Assembly (NCBI GenBank): GCA_034401795.1
Contig: CM067367.1
Span: 50,470,363 to 50,534,362 of the forward strand
Direction of reading: 5' to 3'
Source of the DNA: Chaetoderma sp. LZ-2023a
Taxonomy: Eukaryota > Mollusca > Caudofoveata > Chaetodermatida > Chaetodermatidae
Length of the DNA: 64,000 bases
Every line of letters starts with the position of its first letter. Position 1 is the first letter of the stretch. Position numbers and translations under genes: made by a program. Below the pieces are notes generated by a model. The model was not told where the DNA came from and ran no database searches. It saw only the letters and a list, made by a program, of their open reading frames with translations. This document shows, in pieces, positions 45,103 to 55,670 of this stretch.

Positions 45103-45512
45103 TATCATACCAGCAATATCTGGCCTTGGCCGAGATGATGAACCTGATAGAGGATTGCCCGTTCATAACCCCTGAACAGATAAAGGGTTTAAATGAACAG
45201 ATGCCTGCACAGCAACAGATCTGTCACCAAGGAGTGCGCCGACAGCGGGAGAACTGGTATCAACAGAACGCGCGCAGGGCAAGGAGGGACAGGGAAAATT
45301 TCCAATACTGGCAGGCCCTCCTGGAGGAGAGTAAGCGGGATGCAGGAGTCTTGACAGACGACGATCGGCCAGATGTCTTCACATACGATGATGGGCCAGG
45401 TGTCTTCTTAGACGAGGATGAGCCAGAGGTCATACAGTGGGAAGCGGAAACGGAGAGTGTAAGATCAAGAAAGCCATCCAGCGGCGGACCTACTATCTTG
45501 GTGATAAGGTGA
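45099..45512 (+). CDS. Polinton part: 137-residue charged protein
   Basis: Starts MISYQQYLALAEMMNLIEDC. The middle is Gln/Arg-rich (RRQRENWYQQNARRARRDRE) and probably coiled or RNA/DNA-contacting. The C-terminal third is acidic (TDDDRPDVFTYDDGPGVFLD). Overlaps its upstream neighbour by 4 bp. Family unknown to me; another frame continues protein-like to about 45682. Confidence 0.45.
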   Translation: MISYQQYLALAEMMNLIEDCPFITPEQIKGLNEQMPAQQQICHQGVRRQRENWYQQNARRARRDRENFQYWQALLEESKRDAGVLTDDDRPDVFTYDDGPGVFLDEDEPEVIQWEAETESVRSRKPSSGGPTILVIR

Positions 45513-45697
45513 AGTTCCGGATGTCACGTCTCAGAAAGCTACTGACACCTGACATAGTGCTGGATGACCACGTTCTAAGAGCCATCTGTCTCAAGACCAA
45601 AAAGCTGGTACAGTTATCCAGGCTCTCCAAAATGAACCCTTCTATGACTCATAAGCAGATTCTGCAGGTGATGCCGGTTTAAGCCTCCAGGTATACT

Positions 45698-46282
45698 ATG
45701 GCAAAATCAGAGTGGCGGAAGCAACCAGAACTATACACCTCCCTGACTGCTGATGAGGGCGGTACCATCCACGGCTGGCAACACCAGCAGATAGATACCA
45801 TCAGGCAGAATCTCGTCCATGAGGCAGAAAAGTATGGCAGAATGCGCAATCGATATAAGACAGCCTACAACGTCCTTGCGCGTACAACCACTGCTGCGGG
45901 TGTGATTGGAGCCAGTGCTGGTGTGGCAGCTGTGGCCACTCTCGCTACAGGGGTGCGTGCCCTCGTCGCCATCCCTCTGGGTGGTGTGACACTAGCCACC
46001 ACTGTCTTGGCCACGGGCTTGGGAGTGGGGCAGCGGCAGACCACTAGGAGGTTGGAGAAGCATGCTAAGTACGTGACACTAGCACAGAGTATGCTACAGA
46101 CTATTGATGAGTCTGTCAGCAAAGCTCTCGTGGATGGCCAGGTCACCGATGAAGAGTACCACCATATATTGAAGGGCCAAGCCCTGTACCGCACTGAGAA
46201 ACCTAAAGTGCGACAGCAATACCTCAAAGGCTCCAGCGGGCGGGTTGATATGGAGGAGTTAAAAAACGAGATGTTATGGTGA
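45698..46282 (+). CDS. Polinton part: 194-residue protein with a Gly/Ala-rich membrane segment
   Basis: Starts MAKSEWRKQPELYTSLTADE. Residues about 66-115 form a long Ala/Gly/Val/Thr-rich hydrophobic stretch (GVIGASAGVAAVATLATGVR, then LVAIPLGGVTLATTVLATGL) that would span a membrane once or twice. Both flanks are charged helices. Likely a virion membrane-active or minor structural protein (inference). Confidence 0.55.
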   Translation: MAKSEWRKQPELYTSLTADEGGTIHGWQHQQIDTIRQNLVHEAEKYGRMRNRYKTAYNVLARTTTAAGVIGASAGVAAVATLATGVRALVAIPLGGVTLATTVLATGLGVGQRQTTRRLEKHAKYVTLAQSMLQTIDESVSKALVDGQVTDEEYHHILKGQALYRTEKPKVRQQYLKGSSGRVDMEELKNEMLW

Positions 46283-46357
46283 GGTCACCTCGCCGGTCTC
46301 TGGAGTCGAGACGACTACAAATAATGTGCTGCGGTAGCTTTAAGAGCACCAGTATAG

Positions 46358-46522
46358 ATGGCCTTCCCACTGAACCTCACGACAGTCAACCGGAGCCAAC
46401 CGCCCCTCCTGGGTACACCCTTGACTGGCCTTAGAGGCCTACTGGATGATATACCAGAGCTAACACCTTTCTCTATCACAGTGGATGGACGGGCCCGAAC
46501 CAGCTTCTCCGTCAACCCATGA
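46358..46522 (+). CDS. Polinton part: 54-residue small protein
   Basis: A short frame starting MAFPLNLTTVNRSQPPLLGT and ending SFSVNP. It is closely packed with its neighbours: its stop overlaps a downstream ATG. Pro/Leu-rich. No family recognised; the tight spacing is the main support. Confidence 0.35.
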   Translation: MAFPLNLTTVNRSQPPLLGTPLTGLRGLLDDIPELTPFSITVDGRARTSFSVNP

Positions 46523-46576
46523 CCGCTAACGAACCGCCCCATCACCATCAAGGATGCGAAGCATGCTCATACTTGG

Positions 46577-46873
46577 ATGGCTGCTCCAAGCCTCTCATAC
46601 TGGAATCAGCAGCTGAACTTTGCCGTGTGGTGTGCCACGGCGGGCTGTGGAGTAAGTTCCACCCTGCTTCACTCCTATTCTGGTACTCCTGAAGCTGTGC
46701 TCATCGCCAGCTGTCTTAGATTCCACGTGTACTTCACTGTGCGACGAATCCTCCATGAGCTGGGTGCAAGCCTCCCTGATACAAACGACTTCGACCCACA
46801 GCTCAGCAGTCATAGCATCTCAGTGGTCAGCAGACTACAGAGAGAGTTCAGAGCTCACCCGGACTATCGGTGA
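46577..46873 (+). CDS. Polinton part: 98-residue conserved protein (YWNQQLNFAVWCAT)
   Basis: Contains LSYWNQQLNFAVWCATAGCG near the N-terminus and FHVYFTVRRILHELGASLPD in the middle. I recall this pairing from uncharacterised proteins annotated in cnidarian genomes, which I take to be encoded by relatives of this element. Role unknown. The element is a fossil, but this frame is open. Confidence 0.5.
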   Translation: MAAPSLSYWNQQLNFAVWCATAGCGVSSTLLHSYSGTPEAVLIASCLRFHVYFTVRRILHELGASLPDTNDFDPQLSSHSISVVSRLQREFRAHPDYR

Positions 46874-47065
46874 CATGGCAGCGACAACAGCGGTCTAGGG
46901 GTTATGTACAGTGACCCGAGACGTGACTACTCAGGATTCCCCTATCGAACATCCCGACGAGTAGGCCATCGGAAGACAGCAACATTCTCGTTCGATCCAG
47001 ACTCTGATCCTGGAGCGATAGTGCAAAATATGCACATCACCGGAATCAGGCAGGACTAGCCAGAT

Positions 47066-47290
47066 GTGTGGAAGTATTTTGTCCCACACACCACCTCAGG
47101 CCTCACCCCAGCAGGGATCGTTCGGATCAACCAGTCCCTGGAAGCACTGTGCTACTGCCTACTTACAGCGCAGACCCAGCTGCGTCATTCCATAGATGGT
47201 GTCAGCGGAGCAGAGGTCCAGGCCATGTTACTTGCGAGCGGTTTTGATGAGGTAGTCCTGGTAGTTATCTGGGAATTTCAGAAATGCTGA
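47066..47290 (+). pseudogene. Polinton part: conserved fragment (VPHTTSGLTPAGIVRINQSL)
   Basis: A fragment with WKYFVPHTTSGLTPAGIVRI and LEALCYCLLTAQTQLR, which resembles the companion of the YWNQQLNFAVWC protein in related elements from memory. Fossil part; no role known. Confidence 0.4.
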
Positions 47291-47886
47291 CAGATTCCTG
47301 TCCAATCTCCTACGCCATCTTTCATTGAAGATATGCTCAACAGCCTCCTTGCAGCCAACAGTGAACCCCTCCTGAGTACCTTTTGCATGACCAGTGTCAT
47401 GGCTCTCCACTACAGCGGCACTGACCTCCTCCCTGAAGTAGTTATTTGCTCCAGACTGGAGGCTATCCAGCATCTCTCGCTCTTCCTGGCTATGGAGGCT
47501 AAATATGGCAGCCCACTTCCCGACCGTTAGTAGATCTTTGGGATCGACCCTCGCCTTTTAGAGAGCTAGAATAACAGGACTGTTGGTTTGGCCCACAGGT
47601 AGGTTTAGTGCCCTGCCCTGCCCTGGGTGCTGTCAAACTTCTGGTAGAGTATCCGAGTCAGGAGTTCTTTTGTACTACGAGTTGGCGCTCCTTCCTCTAT
47701 GGCGGCCAGTATCTCCACATCCGTCGGCGGTGTAACCTTGACTCGCTCGTGAATAATGTTGATGTCACGAAGCAGGCCTCGGACCCTGTCACAGTGGGAC
47801 AGTGCACACCATGGCTGTCGTGCCGACTGTCGTGCCGACTTGTCCTGCTGCCTATAGATAATCTGCTGGAGAACTTTACCAAACAT
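47228..47886 (-). pseudogene. Polinton part: minus-strand protein-like frames
   Basis: Two minus-strand frames with normal amino-acid composition (VEHIFNERWRRRLDRNLSAF; DVEILAAIEEGAPTRSTKEL) lie between plus-strand genes. They could be one small gene. No family recognised. Plus-strand frames overlap part of the same interval, so coding strand is uncertain. Confidence 0.35.
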
Positions 47887-48780
47887 GGCAGCCGTTTAAC
47901 CCCTCTATATACCCAGACCTTAAACATGCTGCAGTATGTGCAACATCCTGATGGGGCCATTGAACCTGCGACATCGCACCGCACTGATCCTCGGAAGGAC
48001 TGCCTGACGGTCATTCGACCCAGTATACACGATGAGAACCCATTGTCTGCTGCAGGGAAGTACATTGACTTTGCAATCTCGGCACAGATCCACGAGATCA
48101 AGAGCATGACACTCGAGTTCAAGCTTCAGAGCACAATAGCACAGACGGTAGAGCTCCCGCAGGTTCTGAACAGGTGGGAGATCGTGCAGAACAACAGCAC
48201 CGTGGACACCACCTATGTGAACGATGAGTACCGAGTCCGCTGGCTCGTAAATCAGCCTTCTATGCGAGGGGAAAGGGGTACTACGCTGTGGGGTGCAATG
48301 AGGGGTTCACATAATTCGAACTAGAGGCAGGTGTCGAGAAGCCTGTGGCAGTTCCACTCTTTACCATCCTCGAGAACACATACGTGAATCCGGCTGCCAT
48401 GCAGGATAGGCTGTTCCTCCGGGTGTACACTGAGCAGCTCGCAGATGCGTCGATGAATGCTTCAAGACTTCATGTTTGGCATGATGAGAATGACCAGGAA
48501 CTGAAGCAAGTGGGATCCAAACAGTGGATCGTGCATGTGGAGCGAGAACATCAGCAGGTCCAAGCCACAGCTAACCAACGGGTAGGGCTGACTTTGCATC
48601 GTGGTGCATTGGACTGTGTCACTGTTGCGGTCCTGGTTCAGAAGGGAGGAGTCATCCAGGAGGTGGATAAGCTAGACGACTTCAAGCTTGTGGTTGCTGG
48701 GACCAATGTTCTTGGTGAGGTATGCGAGCTGGCTGACTGCCAACTCTACAGACAGAAAACTAAGTCATATGCACTTCTGT
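47860..48780 (+). pseudogene. Polinton part: candidate major capsid protein
   Basis: Two long plus-strand stretches carry blocks such as AGKYIDFAISAQIHEIKSMT and FKLQSTIAQTVELP, then LFLRVYTEQLADASMNASRL, QQVQATANQRVGLTLHRGAL and the terminus LYRQKTKSYALL. The strand-rich character, size and position fit a capsid protein of the jelly-roll type. The assignment is by context and composition, not by a motif I can name. Fossil. Confidence 0.45.
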
Positions 48781-48976
48781 GACTAACCAGTGGAAGCGAT
48801 GACCTCGAGTCAGCACTCAAGGGCCGTCACCACCTCGGGGGCAGGAACATCCCACCTAATCAAAGCAACCGGCTCAGCTTCAACATCGGAAACCTAATAG
48901 CTGGGATGCGCTCATTAGGTGTGACGGTACTTTACCTTGGCTATGCTAAGGTATGCATGTCGAACACATCAGGTAT

Positions 48977-49351
48977 TCAGCTTGAGCGTGCGTAGAGCAC
49001 GACTCCTGTCGTCACAGCTGCAGCTGCCACCACTACTATAAGCTCTGCTGTCTTCTGACCTGTCGATGCTTCATAGTCGAGCGTTGGCTGAGATACAGCC
49101 TCGTAGTACTCATCGAGACTCTCATCTGCCTCTTTGAGGCTCTGGTTGGCCTGAGCTCGGAGTTGTCGTCGGCGTGACTCCCTCTGGCGCATATGCTCGA
49201 GTGCTTTGCTGTACTCAAACTTCTCCTTAGACAGCTTCTCCATCGCCTGGTTATGATGCTCACGCTCGACCTCTGCCACCTTTTTGTCGGCGAAGCTGAG
49301 TCCCCAGTTCGCTAAGGCAAACACGCCCACATTCAAGATTGCGGATGCCAT
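48977..49351 (-). CDS. Polinton part: 124-residue coiled-coil protein with C-terminal membrane anchor
   Basis: Starts MASAILNVGVFALANWGLSF, then a long charged helix (VEREHHNQAMEKLSKEKFEY, KALEHMRQRESRRRQLRAQA) likely forming a coiled coil, and ends in a hydrophobic anchor (ELIVVVAAAAVTTGVVLYAR). I recall similar short proteins near polymerase genes of related elements. Role unknown. Confidence 0.5.
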   Translation of the reverse strand: MASAILNVGVFALANWGLSFADKKVAEVEREHHNQAMEKLSKEKFEYSKALEHMRQRESRRRQLRAQANQSLKEADESLDEYYEAVSQPTLDYEASTGQKTAELIVVVAAAAVTTGVVLYARSS

Positions 49352-49395
49352 GCTATAGTCTACAGTTTAAAGCTACTATATAGCTGTCCCCAGCG

Positions 49396-49674
49396 ATGGA
49401 TATGTATGAACCAGAGGCTTATGAAGATCCAGTCGAGGATATAGATGACGAGGACTATGAGGAGGACTATGATGAGGAGGATGATGCAGATGACTACGAT
49501 GTAGCAGAGACCGCGGGTGAGTATGATGATGTAGAGCCTGAATCCCGCAAGCTAATACATAGAGTGAAAGGAATCTATCGTACTTACATAAAAGGTTCTA
49601 TCGGTCCGCTGGCAGCAGTTGGGGCTCTGATCGCTCTGTTCACAATGAAGGCGGGAACATGGTGTGGCAATTAG
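49396..49674 (+). CDS. Polinton part: 92-residue acidic protein with a C-terminal hydrophobic segment
   Basis: The first 55 residues are almost wholly Asp, Glu, Tyr (EDIDDEDYEEDYDEEDDADD). A basic joint (RKLIHRVKGIYRTYIKG) and one hydrophobic segment (GPLAAVGALIALFTM) follow. It is divergent from the gene at 48977-49351, with 44 bp between the starts. Confidence 0.5.
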   Translation: MDMYEPEAYEDPVEDIDDEDYEEDYDEEDDADDYDVAETAGEYDDVEPESRKLIHRVKGIYRTYIKGSIGPLAAVGALIALFTMKAGTWCGN

Positions 49675-49689
49675 ATGAGATGAAGTTGG

Positions 49690-50182
49690 TCACCACCGTG
49701 CCCAGGCAATCGTCGAGCAGTGGAATCGGACACTGGCAGAGAGACTGTTCCCACACCAATACGCCCAGGAAATGGCACAGGCTGGAGAGCGGTCCAGGGT
49801 GTGGGTGAAAGGTTTGCCCTGGGTGGTAGACCGATCCAATACTGAGCTAACTCAGTTAACTGGTAAGAAGCCAGTAGAGGCTATCCAACGATCCTCTGTT
49901 GCCCAACCTTCCGGAGTGGACAAGGAACAGGTGTGCCTTCCATCTTATGCTCTGCTTTGGTACCTGTATGAACCTGGTGAGTTGGAAGGTTGGCGACGAC
50001 GTGCAACAGACCCTAACTGGTCGCTAGATGTCCACACACTTGACAGGTATGTCGAGATGGAGTGGCAGCCTACGCTGTACTATCTGGCACGCTCAGAGAG
50101 CTGTCCCAAACGTCCGTTTGTTCGGGAGGAGCTTCAGGTGGTCCCTCCAGACACACAGCTGCCACCGTCCCCAGGTGTCTAA
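49690..50182 (+). pseudogene. Polinton part: retroviral-type integrase remnant
   Basis: Reads AIVEQWNRTLAERLFPHQYA near the start, then WVKGLPWVVDRSNTELTQLT, GKKPVEAI, the chromo-like end LWYLYEPGELEGWRRRATDP and FVREELQVVPPDTQLPP. This is the C-terminal portion of the integrase that Polintons share with retroviruses, which inserts the element into host DNA. Fossil part. Confidence 0.7.
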
Positions 50183-50242
50183 GCCTGAGGGATATGGTAC
50201 TCGATTGGCTCGGTATGAACACCATCTGGCAACACATGCCGC

Positions 50243-53200
50243 TTATCGTAGTAGACTGAGACCGAGTTTTTCCTGTTCATACGTCACCATGCTCTGGTTG
50301 CGCATGCGTAGGCCTCGGTTTGTAGCTCTGTCCACGCTACCGTTTAAGGCACTGAAGAACCTCTGCCAAGAGACATCGTTCTGACACTTAGACATACCTT
50401 TGGCTAAGCATTTCACCTTCCCAGCGAGGCTCTCCACGTAGTAGCACTTGGAACAGAGAGCGATACCACAGTTGCCTTCGAACTCGAGCTTGAACAGTCC
50501 TGGAGTCCGTCCAGACCACTTGTCCCAAGCTAGCCACTCCCGCTTATGAGCCTCATACTCTGCTCGCATCTCAGGGCGAATGACTTCGTCGAGGCTGGAG
50601 GCAGCTATTGCAGTGTACGCAGAGTCTGTGTCCATCTGGAGGTACTCGAAGCTGTCACGAGGCACATAGTGATCCAGGAAGTCGTAGTAGAACTCCAGCA
50701 TCCTCAGCTTCGCGAGCTCATATACGGCTATCCCCACCTGGAAGGGGCGACGAATGGTGATTTTGGGCTTGCGACTCTGGAGCTCGTAGGACTCACCGAT
50801 CTCCACGAGATCCTCGAACCATGCACTGCGGAGGGCTCTATCTACCGCTCGTTCATCCTTGGTGAAGGTCGTGTTGCTGTGACGCTCTAGAGCCTCGATG
50901 AGCTTCCCATAGGCACTGTTGCCTAGTAACTTGAACAGATCTGCTAAGAGCGCTTTGCTCTTATCAAGATCTCATGTACGACGACCATCGGTAACATTGT
51001 TCACAAACCACTCAAAGGGTCTCTGTGGCTTGTAGTCTATTGTCCGGTAGACAGCAGTGATCTCCAGGCCATGGGCGAGGTACCACTTGAGTGACAGTGC
51101 ATACAAGAGTTGCGAGTGCGCCGACTAGTTTACTGGTTGTGGGACGTTTCCTACCTGTTTTCTCTAGGTATGTGAGCATCTCAACAGATACTGCCTCAGC
51201 TGGAATCTCTCTGTTGTAGAAGAGAGGTGGCATTTCCTCGAACTTCGCCCACAGTGCCTTAGGAACCTCTATGTCCACTTCAGCGAAACCGAACCAGTGG
51301 TCAGCCAGCAGATCCTTCTTAAATCGTGCTACGTCGCTAGCACCGGACCACTGCCGTACTGTCTCCTTACCACATGGCATCTCTTTAGCCATCGTAGACA
51401 AGTACAGAGCATTTGCGTCATAGCCGAGTAGAGGTTGGCAGACACGCTCACTCTGGCGGATGCTGGCCACACCTGCCTCATGGTATCTGGTGAAGACAAT
51501 GCTGGGCCCTCCAACAACCGCGTCCTTCAGCATCTCGTAGGCCTCCTTGCCTGGAGAGTAGAGGCTAACATCCGGCATGTGCTGAGCGGTTCCACGTAGG
51601 AGGTACTGCAGAGACACTCCTGGGAGAGACACAGCATCCTTGAGGATGTCTATTTCTCATTCTGTGTAGAACTCCCGCATCCGCTCTAGGGCTTCGATGA
51701 ATGGACTGACATCCAAGTTATTGTAGTATCGCAACCAGTCGGCGAACGTCTGCATTCCATCGTCTCTGAATGTCTGTGTGCACTGTTTCCACTCCGATAG
51801 CTTCAGGAGGGAGCCACCCTTGAGCTTAGACCACCATGCTGGGTAGTCGGGGAGTCCGGGATAATTAAGCCTCTCGGGTGTGTCGAACCATTCATATGGG
51901 AACCAGCTCTTCTGCTGTGTACACCCATAGGCTTTGATCCATGCCTCGTAGGAGACTCCTGGGCCAAGGTAGTTCAAGACATCGAGAAACCTAAGCTCGG
52001 GGGTGATGAGGAACATTGTCTGGTTCGCTTTCTTGGCAACTTTCACTGTGCCAGTACAGTTGGTAAGCTCATCCACAAAGTGCGTCTTGATCAGGTTTAG
52101 GTCATAGCAGCCAGAGTTGAAGCCTAGCACCGGAACTTGGTCACACCACTCGGTAATCAGTCGCTGTTGTCGTTTTGGGAGCTTGTCATGGTCTAAAGGT
52201 ATGAACTGTGCCCTGACATCTGCACGGATTCTGTGTGCTCGCCTGGTAATCTCATCCATGAAACCCTTGATCAGAACTTATGGGTCAGGATTGCAGAGGT
52301 GAGTTGGCTCACTGGTGGGCCTTCCAAGGAGCAGCCGACTGACACAGAGATAGGTATGTGGGTACTCTCAATCGTGAGAGTCTCTGTAGGATGGGTCTTG
52401 GCACCATCTAGGAGTGCCTCAAGGTCATAGATTATGAAGTGCGGGTATGAGACTGTCCGAACTCATTTAGGGACGCTTGGACCGCGTTTTATACAGCACT
52501 CCCACTGTACCACAAGCGTGCATCCAGATTCTCTCAGCTTATCCTCACTCAGGACTGTCTTGCGGTATCTTTGTTCGGCATCCTCACCTCGCTGGTGCTG
52601 TGGACACCCGTGCCAGTGACAGCATGGAACTGGTAAACGGTGTTGGTAGTCGGATCATAACCATCTATGGGAGCACCCTCGATCCAACGCTCACCACCGT
52701 GCCCACACTCTACATGGTGTATGTGTACGCCTCTGTTTCTCGACTCATACTCGACCCAACGAGTAGCCGCTGAACTGCATGGTTGGGGTGGATAGAAGGC
52801 TTTCTCATACGCAGACTGTGGTGCATCAACCTTCTCCCCAGGGCACTCCATGGTTGTTTTGCCGCCTGTACAACGTTCAGCATGACGCTGAAGATTTGGG
52901 GCCTTTGTGAACCTCTGCTGACAGTGACTGCAGACTAGTGTGTGGGCCAGCTTGGAGATGTTCTTGATATAGAAGGCATGGTGGTCGTACACTCCGATGG
53001 TCATAGTGTCACGGTAGTGGGCCGCTTGCCTGATCAGGTGCCAGGTGCCACCACTACTAGTGCCAGTTGGTTCATACACGCGAATCCCGATCTTTGCGAA
53101 GAACTCTACCTTGTCCAGCTGATCCATAGAGGTTTTTGGAACATCAGGCATAGGTGCGCGGGTGCTGTAGAACTGTTTAGCGAGCTCTCGTGCAGGAGCA

Positions 53201-53732
53201 GTACTTCTATCAGGTCTCGCCCCCTGATACACTGCTAGGAATCTCCAGAGACACATGTTATCATTGTAGGTGTCAAGTGCCACCATACTCTTCTTCTGTC
53301 GTAGCCAGTCTGGGAGTGGTGCTGTCCCAAGCAAAGGTTGGCGGTCGATGACAGCCTTGACCTCAACGTTGATTGATCGGACGAAAGCCCACTTGGTGTT
53401 GGGTCGATCGATGTTGTCGGATCGAGTCGGGCTTGCTCTCTTGCCACCACCCAGTCCTGAACTGCTCCTATCGTGGTCAGCCACGGACTCCCTGGAGCAT
53501 TCTTGTGGAAGAGCATCACCCTACCGTCCTCGATGTGTCTGATGCGATAGGTGTGGGTATATCGGAGGTAGAAGGCGTTCTGGACAGTCTGCTGGATCTT
53601 ACCCATGATCTGTCCTGTAATGTCTCCATTGAGGCCTTGGAAGAACGTCCAGCGTACTGTCAGTCTTCCTCTCTCCTCACCTTCCATCTCACCCAGACGC
53701 TCATTGAGAATCTGCTCACCCTCTCGCCTCAT
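50243..53732 (-). pseudogene. Polinton part: protein-primed DNA polymerase B
   Basis: In order from the N-terminal side: TFFQGLNGDITGQIMGKIQQ, CLWRFLAVYQG, a C2H2-like finger (LVCSHCQQRFTKAPNLQRHA), the exonuclease-type motif VLGFNSGCYDLNLIK, the polymerase A motif LLGYDANALYLSTM and the polymerase C motif QMDTDSAYTAI. These identify a type-B polymerase of the protein-primed group, which copies the element's linear DNA. Length is normal for the family. Several interruptions are present, so this copy is a fossil. Plus-strand frames over the same span are shadows. Confidence 0.85.
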
Positions 53733-53740
53733 GCTCCAGG

Positions 53741-54112
53741 CTAAGGGTTCAGACCTCGGGCCCTCATCGTTCGCTTAGCGATCCTGCATAGGGGAGGTAA
53801 GCGCTCCAGTGGATGGTCCACCATCCAGCTCGCTACATTCTTGGCTCGCAAGCTAGCAGTCACCTCCTTGTCCGCCTGACGAAGCTCATGGAGCCACTGC
53901 GCTTTCTTGTGGGGATTCAAAGGATCGTCTTTGGTAAGTGCTGGAAACCTTCCCGTCTTCATTGCTCGGAAGAGACGCTTCTGCGACTCCTCGGCATGGG
54001 CCTGTCCGATCATCTGGAGCAGGTCGGCTTTCTTGGCCTTAGAGGCTACTCTAAGGCTGAATTGCTTTGCCATAGCGCGAAGCTGTGCAACAGTAATCAT
54101 GGTGTATATCAC
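53741..54112 (-). CDS. Polinton part: 123-residue protein with SAP-like N-terminus
   Basis: Starts MIYTMITVAQLRAMAKQFSL and continues RVASKAKKADLLQMIGQ, matching the helix-turn-helix pattern of SAP/Rho-N type DNA-binding motifs. The remainder is basic and helical. It lies directly upstream of the polymerase on the same strand. It could be a DNA-binding accessory protein (inference). Confidence 0.5.
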   Translation of the reverse strand: MIYTMITVAQLRAMAKQFSLRVASKAKKADLLQMIGQAHAEESQKRLFRAMKTGRFPALTKDDPLNPHKKAQWLHELRQADKEVTASLRAKNVASWMVDHPLERLPPLCRIAKRTMRARGLNP

Positions 54113-54599
54113 TGTGGACGCTTGTCTCTAAATGGACATTCAGACCCTGTAATGCGTGCTTGATCACAAGCTATACCACTGAGCCCATAGCTCTTCAGGC
54201 CAGCACATTGTGTGTAATATTGTTTGTAGATGAGCGCTTACACGTAGTTGAGTGTTTACACGTAATGTTGTGCGTGTATGATCGCCGGTATACCAATGGA
54301 TGCTGCGTCTAATTAGGTGTCAACGCTTAGCAGCTACTATTCTTGACTTTCAATTACTGTGCGAGTTGGTCTTGACGTGATAAGTGCGCTATCAGCACTT
54401 TAGATCTTGACGTCACTTCGAGATAACACGTATCAGCGATTTCACAACTCCGAGATAAAATTACTAAGCCACGTGTCAGTATTGTGAGAGATTGTATGCT
54501 TATATTGTACCTAGAAATCATTTCATTCTCAGCGTTCTTGGCACGGATTAGGACCGGAATGAAGTGAGAATTGCAAAACTGTTTACCATTTTAAAATCG

Positions 54600-54720
54600 G
54601 ACCAGAAATGCCCGAGTTATCCACAAATGGTAATAGCGAGATTTGAACCTGCGATTTTAAGTTTGCTAATAAACACAAAACCCGGATCTTACGCCTTAAC
54701 TACCTAGCCCATGTACGCAT
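54600..54720 (-). other. tRNA-like sequence (B box) inside the Polinton
   Basis: On the minus strand, a D-arm-like 'taggtagttaaggcg' is followed by a B-box-like GGTTCAAATCTCGC about 50 bases later, the layout of a class-II-like tRNA. The acceptor stem does not pair, so it is a tRNA-derived fragment or SINE head rather than a working gene. Confidence 0.3.
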
Positions 54721-54924
54721 CAGTAATTATAGAACACATTGCTGTATTGCTGCGCTTATCAATCCCTCTAGATCTATAGACGTATATATTATAGACTAAT
54801 TTTGTAGTTGTCAGTGTGTTATTGATTTGTTTGCTATTATTGCACATGTGTAGTTACCAGTGTGTTATTGATCTGTTTGCTATTATTGCACAACAATTAG
54901 TATCATTATTTGTAATTTAATTTT

Positions 54925-55002
54925 CGGTTCGCCGTTGGCTCAGTTGATAACAGCGCTGAATTCTAATAAAAAAAACCATGGTTCAAATCTCTCAAAAGAC
55001 CT
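54925..55002 (+). other. tRNA-like sequence (A and B boxes) inside the Polinton
   Basis: TGGCTCAGTTG at 54936 fits the Pol III A box (TRGYNNARNNG) exactly. GGTTCAAATCT at 54980 fits the B box except for its last base. Spacing of 44 bp is tRNA-like. Stems do not pair well, so this is a degenerate tRNA or SINE promoter. Confidence 0.4.
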
Positions 55003-55302
55003 CAGCTAGATGGTACCAAGTTCGAAACGGTACGCACTAGTGTAAGGGTACAATGACTAAAAATAGGAGCAACGGCGAACCACCGAAAAAACCCTGCAGA
55101 GATAGAGAGAGAGCAGAGAGAGAGAGAGGCTGCCCAGAGAGGGCCGACGATAATAAGCAGGGGTTCTCCCGAAGGGGTGGCGCGGGAGTTTTATATATTT
55201 TTTATTTTTTATTTTTAATCTATTTAAAAAATTTTTTTTTTTTGTAACATCACGTCAAGACCTTGGCTCTAAATGGGCGTTTAAGTAGTGTGATCCTCCC
55301 TC

Positions 55303-55576
55303 TCAACAACCTATGCACCAGGGATTGAGAGGGCAGTGGGGGCCGCGGATCGCCGAACGGCGGCCAGTTGAGGGAGGTGGTATCATTTTGACTCTGACTG
55401 GGATTAAATCACTTCATTCTCGTGTCGGCGATCAGGACCGGAATGAAAGGCAAACACCAACCACATGTCTCAACAACCCTAAGTCCCCAGGGATTAAGAG
55501 GGCGTTGGGGGCCGCGGATCGCCGAACGGCGGCCAGTTGAGGGAGGTGGTATCATTTTGACTCCGGATCTACTACT
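55303..55576. repeat. Right terminal inverted repeat of the Polinton
   Basis: Mirror of 42932-43211, with the same internal duplication. About a dozen base differences from the left arm are visible. Confidence 0.95.
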
Positions 55577-55589
55577 ATTATATATTACC

Positions 55590-55590
55590 A

Positions 55591-55648
<58 letters not shown>

Positions 55649-55670
55649 ATTATTATTATTATTATTATTC
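55590..55670. repeat. (ATT)n microsatellite
   Basis: Near-perfect att run abutting the Polinton's right end. Confidence 0.97.

Larger units (their letters stand above)
54113..55302. other. Polinton right-end non-coding region
   Basis: About 1.2 kb between the last gene and the right TIR, with two tRNA-like pieces, a GA-rich tract (55098-55130) and an AT/T-rich run (55188-55245). No gene seen. Confidence 0.55.
42932..55576. mobile_element. Polinton (Maverick) family element, broken fossil with intact ends
   Basis: A 12.6-kb element bounded by about 270-280-bp terminal inverted repeats starting AGTAGTAGATCCGG (left) and ending in its mirror (right). Parts: a protein-primed family B DNA polymerase on the minus strand (50.2-53.7 kb), a remnant retroviral-type integrase (49.7-50.2 kb), a capsid-like gene (about 47.9-48.8 kb) and several small genes for structural or membrane proteins (43.5-49.7 kb). 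This combination defines Polintons, and it is short for the group (15-20 kb is usual). The termini begin with AG, as Polintons do. I see no clear 6-bp target duplication, partly because the right flank is an ATT microsatellite. The element is broken, with roughly a dozen interruptions. The TIR arms are about 96% identical by eye, so it is young relative to the repeats it lies in. Confidence 0.8.
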
